Source of the DNA: Frigidibacter albus
GTDB taxonomy: Bacteria > Pseudomonadota > Alphaproteobacteria > Rhodobacterales > Rhodobacteraceae
Direction of reading: 5' to 3'
DNA: 64,000 bases
NCBI RefSeq assembly: GCF_009908165.1
Contig: NZ_JAAAUC010000002.1
Location: forward strand, 450,050-514,049
Shown here piece by piece: positions 58,162 through 64,000 of this stretch. A program made the position numbers and the translations under genes. The notes under the pieces were generated by a model. The model was not told the origin of the DNA. It searched no databases and was given only the letters and a program-made list of their open reading frames with translations. Within the stretch, counting starts at the first letter, position 1, and every line of letters starts with the position of its first letter.

Positions 58162-59391
58162 TCACTCGGCCGGGGGTATGCCCGGGATCTGCGCCTGCGC
58201 CACGGCCACGATCTTGGCAAGGTCGGGGTCCTGCGTGAGGTCCGCCACGGCATAGCTGCCGGTCAGGTCCTCGGGCGAGAGCTTGAGGTTCTTCACCACC
58301 TGCGCGCCCGGCGCAGCGGGGCCATAGGTCTGGCCGTTCACCGCGAAATAGACCGAGCCCGAGTTGCCCGCGCGCAGTACCGGGGGCTGCTCCATCGCCG
58401 GCACCGCATAACGCTCCCCGGCATCCAGGATCTTCTCGAACAGCACCGAGCCGTCGGCCGCCGACACCCGCACCCAGGACGGGCGCACCGCGACGATCTC
58501 TACCGCCGGCGCGCCTTCGGCCACGGTGCGGACAGTCGGATCGACGGGCGCATTGGCCTCGGCCACGGCAGACTCGATCCCGGCATTCACCCCGGCAAGG
58601 CTGCCCGGAATGCTGGCTGCGGCGGAAAGACCGGCCAGCGCGCCCACGCTTTGCGGGTCGATGGAGGCGATGGGACCATCCCGCGCCACCAGCACCGGCA
58701 CGTCCAGCGCCTCGGGGCGATAGAGCCGGTCCAGCGCATCGGTCTGCGGCAGGGACACATCCGCCTCGGCCGTCATCGCATTGCCCTGCGAGAGGTTGTC
58801 GAGCGGGTCAAGCTCCGCCACCACGCCCGGCGCCTGATCGACGGGCGACAGCCGCACCTTCTGCACCTCTTGCAGCACCGACCAGCCGCCATAGCCGATC
58901 GCCACCACCAGCGCGAGCAGCACCATGACCGAGCCGATCGCCCCGGGTTCGACATGGCTGAACATCGCCTTGCCGCGCGGGACGAACAGGGCATTCGGGT
59001 TGGCCAGCGGGTCGCCATACTCGGCGGCCTTCCTTTGCACGGCGACCGGCTTCGGGCCCGAGGCGGCGGGCGCAAGCCCATGTGCCGGCACGAAATTCGA
59101 CTCGGCGCAGAAGCGGGCAAAGGCCCAGTCGGGGTCAAGGCTCAGGTAACGGGCGTAGGAGCGGACATAGCCGGAGATGAAGCCGGGGGTTTCGAACGCC
59201 GCAAGATCGGCATTCTCGATGGCCGCGATGTAGCTGGCCTTGATCTTCAGCTCGCGCTGCACATCAAGCAGGGATTTCGAGAGTGTGGCGCGTTCACCGC
59301 GCATCACATCCCCCAACCGCAGCTCGAAACCGTCAAAGCCCTTGGGCTTGTCGACCTCCTGCGTCGAAGGAGAAGTCCTCCGCCCGATCAT
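58162..59391 (-). CDS. RodZ-like helix-turn-helix membrane protein (DUF4115)
   Basis: The 409-residue product has a cytoplasmic RodZ-type HTH at about 28-95 (LGDVMRGERATLSKSLLDVQ, then KASYIAAIENADLAAF), one membrane helix at about 148-170, a Pro/Ala-rich periplasmic linker and a C-terminal DUF4115 domain (VEIVAVRPSWVRVSAADGS). RodZ links MreB to the cell wall. The pairing RodZ-like, then ispG, is conserved in many Gram-negative bacteria. The start at 59391 is an ATG after an eight-codon alternative extension. Confidence 0.88.
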   Translation of the reverse strand: MIGRRTSPSTQEVDKPKGFDGFELRLGDVMRGERATLSKSLLDVQRELKIKASYIAAIENADLAAFETPGFISGYVRSYARYLSLDPDWAFARFCAESNFVPAHGLAPAASGPKPVAVQRKAAEYGDPLANPNALFVPRGKAMFSHVEPGAIGSVMVLLALVVAIGYGGWSVLQEVQKVRLSPVDQAPGVVAELDPLDNLSQGNAMTAEADVSLPQTDALDRLYRPEALDVPVLVARDGPIASIDPQSVGALAGLSAAASIPGSLAGVNAGIESAVAEANAPVDPTVRTVAEGAPAVEIVAVRPSWVRVSAADGSVLFEKILDAGERYAVPAMEQPPVLRAGNSGSVYFAVNGQTYGPAAPGAQVVKNLKLSPEDLTGSYAVADLTQDPDLAKIVAVAQAQIPGIPPAE

Positions 59392-59503
59392 GCGCCTGCC
59401 CCGTTCTGTCCCCAACGATCGACGATTCGTCGTCGCCTGATTTCGCCCGACCTATTGAGCTTTCTTTAGCACAGGGCAAGCCATCATGCACATGCAGAAG
59501 GGG

Positions 59504-60733
59504 TCAGGCCGACATCTCGGCGCGATTTAGCGCACAACGCGACCAGAGCGCGTCCATCGCCCGCACAAGGTGGTCGATCTGCTTCGGATCATGCACAGGT
59601 GAGGGCGTGAAGCGCAGCCGTTCGGTCCCGCGCGGAACTGTCGGGAAGTTGATCGGCTGCACGTAGACGCCGAAGTCTTCCAGCAGCATGTCGGACAGCA
59701 TCTTGCAATGCACCGGGTCGCCCACATGCACCGGCACGATATGGCTGCCATGGTCGATGATCGGCATTCCCAGCGATTTCAGCCGCATCTTCAGGATGCG
59801 GGCGTGGAGTTGCTGGGCATCGCGCAGCTTCTGCCCCTCGGCAGATTTCAGAACGGCGATGGAGGCGGCGGCCCCGGCGGCCACGGCTGGCGGCAGCGAG
59901 GTGGTGAAGATGAAACCCGGCGCATAGGAGCGGATGCCGTCGATCATTTTCGCCGATGCCGCGATATAGCCGCCAAAGACGCCGAAGGCCTTGCCAAGCG
60001 TGCCGTTGAGGATGTCGATGCGCCCCGCCAGCCCGTCACGTTCGGCAATGCCGCCCCCGCGCGGGCCATACATGCCCACCGCGTGAACCTCATCGAGATA
60101 GGTCAGCGCGCCGAATTCCTCGGCCAGGTCGCACAGCCCCTCGATCGGCCCGAAATCGCCATCCATCGAATAGATCGACTCGAACGCGATCAGCTTGGGC
60201 GCCGCCGGATCGTCGGCCGCCAGCAGCGCGCGCAGATGCGCCAGGTCGTTGTGGCGGAAGATGCGTTTCGCCCCGCCATTGCGGCGGATGCCCTCGATCA
60301 TGCTGGCATGGTTGAGCGAGTCCGAATAGATGATCAGCCCCGGGAACAGCACCGGCAGCGTGGAAAGCGTCGCGTCATTGGCGATATAGGCGCTGGAGAA
60401 GACCAGCGCGGCCTCGGTCCCATGCAGATCAGCCAGTTCCGCCTCGAGCCGCTTGTGATAGACCGTGGTGCCAGAGATGTTGCGCGTGCCACCCGAACCG
60501 GCGCCGGTCGCGTCCAGCGCCTCATGCATGGCAGCAAGGACAGCCGGATGCTGGCCCATGCCCAGATAGTCGTTGCCGCACCAGACGGTGATCGCCTGCT
60601 CCTGCCCGTCCGGACGCCGCCAGACGGCATTGGGAAAGGCGCCCTTGCGCCGCTCGATATCGATGAAGGTGCGGTAGCGCCCCTCGTCATGCAGCCGCTG
60701 GATCGCCGTGTCGAGCGCCTTGTCATAGTCCAT
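59504..60733 (-). CDS. hemA: 5-aminolevulinate synthase
   Basis: ALAS condenses glycine and succinyl-CoA, the first step of tetrapyrrole synthesis by the Shemin route. The 409-residue product has the PLP lysine Lys248 in NGTLGKAFG, the glycine/succinyl-CoA pocket motif [11 protein letters not shown] at 79-89 and the [11 protein letters not shown] loop at 213-223. The Lys248 numbering agrees with the Rhodobacter enzyme when the ATG at 60733 is used. An FnrL box lies at 60793-60806, 60 bases upstream, which suggests oxygen control as for R. sphaeroides hemA. Confidence 0.96.
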   Translation of the reverse strand: MDYDKALDTAIQRLHDEGRYRTFIDIERRKGAFPNAVWRRPDGQEQAITVWCGNDYLGMGQHPAVLAAMHEALDATGAGSGGTRNISGTTVYHKRLEAELADLHGTEAALVFSSAYIANDATLSTLPVLFPGLIIYSDSLNHASMIEGIRRNGGAKRIFRHNDLAHLRALLAADDPAAPKLIAFESIYSMDGDFGPIEGLCDLAEEFGALTYLDEVHAVGMYGPRGGGIAERDGLAGRIDILNGTLGKAFGVFGGYIAASAKMIDGIRSYAPGFIFTTSLPPAVAAGAAASIAVLKSAEGQKLRDAQQLHARILKMRLKSLGMPIIDHGSHIVPVHVGDPVHCKMLSDMLLEDFGVYVQPINFPTVPRGTERLRFTPSPVHDPKQIDHLVRAMDALWSRCALNRAEMSA

Positions 60734-60792
60734 CAATCGTCTCCTGGCCCGTTCGCTGGGGGATGGTCTAGGCTCTCCATCCGCGTTCTGCC

Positions 60793-60806
60793 TTGATACC
60801 GATCAA
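60793..60806 (-). promoter_or_regulatory. FnrL/FNR box upstream of hemA
   Basis: TTGAT-ACCG-ATCAA is a perfect match to the FNR/FnrL consensus TTGAT-N4-ATCAA, 60 bases before the hemA start. Oxygen-responsive control of hemA by FnrL is established in Rhodobacter. Confidence 0.85.
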
Positions 60807-60928
60807 TACGGGGCAGGTCATGGTACAAATTGCCGCAAAGGGTGAAAAAGACTGTGAGCGGCGTGGGGAGCGGTTGGATTTTATGGAGATTTCTGCAGGC
60901 GGGACGAGGACCTCGGGGACCTGTCCGA

Positions 60929-61160
60929 GGGCGGCGCCCGTCCGCCGGGTGGGCGAGCGACGCTCGTTCTAGGCACTTTACGGTGCGGCATCTCCATACC
61001 GAATTTCTATGCGCAGGTGTTGAGGAGCGCCCGCCCGAGGGGGTGATGAGCGACAGGAAATCCTACAGTGGAGGATTTCCGCGAAGAACGCCCGGCCCGT
61101 GGCCGGGCCGGGAGGCGGGCGCTGCCCGGCGGCGCTGAAGCGCCTTGATTCCGGGCAAGG
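60929..61160 (+). repeat. Family A intergenic repeat, copy 4, with nested insertion
   Basis: It has the same arms, loop (TTCTAGGCACTTTACGGTGC) and terminal GCCCGG...CCGGGC module as the other copies, but the right arm is interrupted after CGCCCGAGGGGG by about 70 bases at 61043-61113. The insert is made of two hairpins: GGAAATCCT/AGGATTTCC and GCCCGGCC/GGCCGGGC. Confidence 0.85.
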
Positions 61161-61285
61161 AAAGGGGGCCACGACCCCCAACCCTGCTCATAGCGGATCC
61201 CCTGCCCCGCCTTCCCCCACCCCCTCTGGACAGTGCGACCCCGCCTGCTAGGCTCCGCGCCAACCCCGACATGAAGGAGATGGCG

Positions 61286-62656
61286 ATGACCCTCGACACC
61301 GTATTGGCCCGGATCGACGAAACCCTGCCCGAGGCGGTGGACCGGCTGCTGGAGCTGCTGCGCATCCCCTCCGTCTCCACCGATCCGGCCTTTGCCGAGG
61401 CCTGTGGCGAGGCTGCCGACTGGCTGGTGGAGGACCTCCGCGATCTCGGCTTCGACGCCTCCGTCCGCCCCACGCCCGGCCATCCGATGGTCGTGGCGCG
61501 CGCAAAGGGCCCCGGCAAGCACATCCTGTTCTACGGGCACTACGACGTGCAACCCGTCGATCCGCTGAACCTTTGGGACCGTGATCCCTTCGATCCGGAA
61601 CTGCAGGACACCCCCAGGGGCCGCGTCATCCGCGGCCGCGGGGCCAGCGACGACAAGGGCCAGCTGATGACGTTTCTGGAGGCCTGCCGCGCCTGGAAGG
61701 CCGTGCATGGCAACCTGCCCGGCAACCTGACCATCTTCCTGGAGGGCGAGGAGGAATCCGGCTCCCCCAGCCTTGTGCCGTTCATGGAGGAGAATGCGGC
61801 CGAGCTGCGCGCCGACCTCGCCCTGATCTGCGACACCGGCCTCTTCGCGGGCAAACCCGCCATCGTCACCATGCTGCGCGGGCTGGCGGGGGATGAGGTC
61901 ACGATCACCGGGCCCTCCAAGGACCTGCATTCGGGCATGTATGGCGGCCTCGCCATGAACCCGCTGCGGCTGCTGACCAGGATCCTTGGCGGCATGTTCG
62001 ATGACCAGGGCCGCGTCACCATCCCCGGCTTCTACGACGATGTGCGCGAACTGCCGGACGAGATCCGCGCGCAGTGGCAGGGGCTTGGCTTCGACCATGC
62101 CGGCTTTCTGGGTGAGGTCGGCCTGTCGCTGCCCGCGGGCGAGCAGGACCGCACCCCGCTGGAAATGCTCTGGTCGCGGCCCACGGCCGAGATCAACGGG
62201 ATGTGGGGCGGCTATCAGGGCGCGGGGTCGAAGACGGTGATCCCCTCGAAGGCCTTCGCCAAGCTGACCTTCCGGCTGGTGCCGGGGATGGACCCGGACA
62301 AGGTGCAGACCCTGTTCCGCGATTGGGTCCGCGCGCAGGTGCCGGCCGATTGCACCGTCAGCTTCACCCCCAAGGCCGGCGCCCCCGCCTCGGAAATGGC
62401 CGTGGGCGACCCGGCCTTCGAGGCGGCGCGGCTGGCGCTGTCCGAGGAATGGGGCCAGCCCGCGGCCTTTGTCGGATGCGGCGGCTCGATCCCGATCGCC
62501 GGGCATTTCAAGACCGTGCTGGGGATGGACGCGATGCTGATCGGCTTTGGCCGCGACGATGACCAGATCCACTCGCCGAACGAGAAGTACGACCTTGAAT
62601 GCTTCCACAAGGGCATCCGCTCCTGGGCGCGGGTGCTGGACCGGATCGCCGGGTGA
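61286..62656 (+). CDS. M20 family dipeptidase
   Basis: The 456-residue zinc peptidase is of the M20A/M20F (ArgE-DapE-carnosinase) group. Metal and catalytic residues fit: His85 and Asp87 in YGHYDVQPV, the bridging Asp in RGASDDKGQ, the catalytic Glu in LEGEEESGS (152-153), Asp in LICDTG and a late His (GHFK). GAAGGAGATG precedes the ATG at 61286, so the start MTLDTVLARI is favoured over an ATG five codons earlier. The stop overlaps the next gene by one base (TGATG), suggesting coupling with the acetyltransferase. Confidence 0.92.
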   Translation: MTLDTVLARIDETLPEAVDRLLELLRIPSVSTDPAFAEACGEAADWLVEDLRDLGFDASVRPTPGHPMVVARAKGPGKHILFYGHYDVQPVDPLNLWDRDPFDPELQDTPRGRVIRGRGASDDKGQLMTFLEACRAWKAVHGNLPGNLTIFLEGEEESGSPSLVPFMEENAAELRADLALICDTGLFAGKPAIVTMLRGLAGDEVTITGPSKDLHSGMYGGLAMNPLRLLTRILGGMFDDQGRVTIPGFYDDVRELPDEIRAQWQGLGFDHAGFLGEVGLSLPAGEQDRTPLEMLWSRPTAEINGMWGGYQGAGSKTVIPSKAFAKLTFRLVPGMDPDKVQTLFRDWVRAQVPADCTVSFTPKAGAPASEMAVGDPAFEAARLALSEEWGQPAAFVGCGGSIPIAGHFKTVLGMDAMLIGFGRDDDQIHSPNEKYDLECFHKGIRSWARVLDRIAG

Positions 62657-63096
62657 TGGTGAACGTGCGGGAGGCGCAGGCCGCCGATGAAGCCGCCTGG
62701 CGCGCGCTGTGGGACGCCTACCTCGCGTTCTACAGGCAGGACCTGCCGCCCGACGTGACCGCCGCCACCTGGGCGCGAATCCTCGACCCGGCGGGCGGCA
62801 TCGGGATGCGGGTGGCGGAGGACGAGGGCACCCTGCTCGGCTTCGCCACCTGGCTCACCCATCCCTCGACCTGGACCCTCACCCCCGATTGCTACCTCGA
62901 GGATCTGTTCGTGGATGCAGCCGCCCGTGGCAAGGGCGTGGGCCGCGCGCTGATCGAGGATCTGGCGGCGCTTGGCCGCGCGAACGGCTGGTCGCGGCTC
63001 TACTGGCACACCGCCGAGGGCAACACACAGGCGCGCCGGCTCTATGACAGCTTCACGCCCGCGGACGGGCATGTGCGGTATCGGGTCGAATTGTAG
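62656..63096 (+). CDS. GNAT family N-acetyltransferase
   Basis: The 146-residue protein is a GNAT domain with motif A ARGKGVGRALIEDL preceded by CYLEDLFVD, and the aromatic-rich RLYWHTAEGNTQARRLYD. This pattern is common in GNATs acting on small amines. The start overlaps the peptidase stop (TGATG at 62654-62658). The substrate is unknown; the coupling hints at a function on the peptidase's products. Confidence 0.9.
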   Translation: MVNVREAQAADEAAWRALWDAYLAFYRQDLPPDVTAATWARILDPAGGIGMRVAEDEGTLLGFATWLTHPSTWTLTPDCYLEDLFVDAAARGKGVGRALIEDLAALGRANGWSRLYWHTAEGNTQARRLYDSFTPADGHVRYRVEL

Positions 63097-63199
63097 GGGG
63101 CGGGGGCACCCTGCCCCAGCCCGCAAGGCGCCCGCCCTGCCCCGGCCGGTATGGCATCCGGGCAGGCCTTGGGGCGCATCGTTCGAGGCAAGGAAGAAG

Positions 63200-63276
63200 T
63201 GGCGCGGTTGACGGGGCTCGAACCCGCGACCCCCGGCGTGACAGGCCGGTACTCTAACCAACTGAGCTACAACCGC
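63200..63276 (-). tRNA. tRNA-Asp (GTC)
   Basis: On the minus strand GCGGTTG and CAACCGC form the acceptor stem; the anticodon loop reads CTGTCAC with anticodon GTC, the D-arm has AGTTGGTTAGA and the T-arm GTTCGAGC. The CCA is encoded (63202-63200). The 77-base length is normal. It marks the boundary between core genes and the accessory-looking right end. Confidence 0.97.
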
Positions 63277-63388
63277 GCAATGGGGGGCTACCTAGACGCT
63301 TGGCCAGAGGGCGTCAAGTCCGAATGCGCGGGGGATTGCAGGAGGGAAGCGGGCGCGTCAGGGTGGGCTGGGTGACGGGGAGCGGGTG

Positions 63389-63907
63389 ATGGCGGAGACG
63401 GCGGCAGAGGCGGCGTATAGCGCGGCGCTGGACGAGATCGGAAGGGTGAAGCGGGAGGGGGAGACGGAGCTTCGGCTGAGTGATGAGGTTTACCATGCGC
63501 TGGATCGAATTCCGCTTGAGGTGGCAGATATTGAAGGGCTGGCGCTCCTTGCTCTCAACAACACTGCCGTCGCCGACCTCGCCCCTCTCGCTGGTCTCAA
63601 CAAGCTGGAACAGCTTTTTCTCGACCAAACGAATACATCCAATCTTACCCACTTAGCGGGTCATACTTCTCTGCGCGGCCTCTATCTCGGCCATACCGCC
63701 GTCTCCGACCTGGCCCCCCTCGCCAATCTAGTTGCCCTTGAAGAGCTCTATCTTACTCGGACTGCCATCACAGAACTGGCGCATGTTTCGCCGCTGGCTT
63801 CACTGAAGTCTCTCTGGATCACCCAAACCGCAGTTCACGACATCGGACCGATTTCGGGGTTAGCCGACCTACATGGGCTGCTGCCGGTTCCGTGGACGCG
63901 AAGATAA
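63389..63907 (+). CDS. Leucine-rich repeat protein, truncated by an insertion sequence
   Basis: After an N-terminal helix (about 1-40) the product has leucine-rich repeats of 22 residues each, for example LALLALNNTAVADLAPLAGL, LRGLYLGHTAVSDLAPLANL and LEELYLTRTAITELAHVSPL. The fifth or sixth repeat breaks off after DLHGL, and the last residues LPVPWTRR fit the terminus of the neighbouring insertion sequence, so the gene is probably cut. Codon use is less GC-rich than the core genes. Full-length relatives in Rhodobacteraceae carry long LRR arrays with further domains; the lost C-terminal part cannot be inferred. A GTG codon one position upstream of the ATG at 63389 is an alternative start. Confidence 0.7.
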   Translation: MAETAAEAAYSAALDEIGRVKREGETELRLSDEVYHALDRIPLEVADIEGLALLALNNTAVADLAPLAGLNKLEQLFLDQTNTSNLTHLAGHTSLRGLYLGHTAVSDLAPLANLVALEELYLTRTAITELAHVSPLASLKSLWITQTAVHDIGPISGLADLHGLLPVPWTRR

Positions 63908-64000
63908 GATCGTGACCATTGACCTGGAGAGTGGATATGACGAGACGGAAGTTCAGCCGCGAGTTCAAGATCGAGGCGGTCAAGCTGGTGACCGAGCGGG
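63880..64000 (+). mobile_element. Left end of an IS3-type insertion sequence
   Basis: The boundary is estimated at the LRR repeat break (about 63877-63890). The segment begins near TGCTGCCGGTTCCGTGGACG and contains the start of the transposase. The element continues beyond the window, so neither the other terminus nor the target duplication can be seen. Confidence 0.55.
63937..64000 (+). CDS. IS3 family transposase OrfA, 5' fragment
   Basis: The first 21 codons encode MTRRKFSREFKIEAVKLVTE, the start of the helix-turn-helix OrfA of IS3-family elements (HTH_Tnp_1). A GAGAG Shine-Dalgarno-like run precedes the ATG. The rest lies outside the window. Confidence 0.75.
   Translation, partial: MTRRKFSREFKIEAVKLVTER

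Larger units (their letters stand above)
60734..61285. other. Divergent intergenic region with FnrL box and repeat A4
   Basis: The 552 bases between hemA and the M20 peptidase gene contain no gene. The left 75 bases carry hemA control signals. From 60929 on it is the enlarged family A repeat. Confidence 0.75.

Overview
The window is chromosomal DNA of a high-GC alphaproteobacterium, most likely a member of the Rhodobacteraceae (Rhodobacter/Paracoccus-like). The evidence is a CtrA-SciP pair, a circularly permuted two-piece tmRNA, a 5-aminolevulinate synthase (hemA) behind an FnrL-type box, direct-repeat SOS boxes of the GTTC-N7-GTTC type, a TctCBA transporter, and a short RHH-DUF4169-fumC-SspB block. 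Genus and species cannot be fixed from sequence reading alone. Most of the window is core genome. Only the right end (leucine-rich repeat gene, start of an IS3-type transposase, next to tRNA-Asp) looks accessory.

Layout. 1-2.4 kb: 3' end of a NifU/IscU-like scaffold gene, a soluble chemoreceptor, and a tiny 40-residue membrane protein gene preceded by tandem SOS boxes. 2.9-8.4 kb: recG and ligA (DNA repair and replication), then ctrA and sciP (cell-cycle regulator and its inhibitor). 8.5-13.3 kb: mnmA, an ABC-F ATPase, map and an HNH nuclease. 13.5-15.5 kb: a minus-strand run of acetyltransferase, AlkA-type glycosylase, carboxylesterase and a 41-residue membrane peptide ending in a clear terminator. 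16-23.7 kb: an MFS transporter, a TctD/TctE-type two-component system with a divergent solute-binding protein, and the tctCBA tricarboxylate transporter with terminator. 23.8-29.7 kb: small proteins, a DinB protein, an orphan ABC binding protein, ssrA (tmRNA), an outer-membrane beta barrel, fumC with two small partners, and the SspB adaptor for ssrA-tagged proteins. 30-34 kb: chrA, a cytochrome P450 and a membrane-embedded alpha/beta hydrolase. 34.4-38.6 kb: purQ, a DctB/DctD-type two-component pair whose regulator lacks the GAFTGA loop, and a zinc-ribbon membrane peptide. 39.1-43.3 kb: rne, tusA-like, ccdA. 43.5-46.7 kb: a periplasmic sensor protein and a large PAS-containing chemoreceptor. 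47-54.5 kb: a CbiX-type chelatase with an odd internal insertion, prfB, mrcA (PBP1A), an HSL-type esterase and an amidase (peptidoglycan cluster). 54.6-60.7 kb: aminotransferase, DsbA-like protein, ispG, a RodZ-like protein and hemA. 61.3-64 kb: M20 peptidase, acetyltransferase, tRNA-Asp, truncated LRR gene and IS3-type transposase start.

The intergenic spaces carry two families of structured repeats. Family A (four copies, all in the same orientation) is a long hairpin with a conserved loop followed by a GCCCGG...CCGGGC hairpin. Family B (three copies, two forward and one inverted) contains a GCGAAGGC-centred palindrome and a GAGGCAxTGCxTC hairpin. The observations most worth following are the SOS-controlled 40-residue membrane peptide, a promoter-like motif (TTAA-N7-GAAACCTGCG) shared by both chemoreceptor units, the two repeat families (one copy carrying a nested two-hairpin insert), and the about 100-residue in-frame insertion splitting the chelatase domains.
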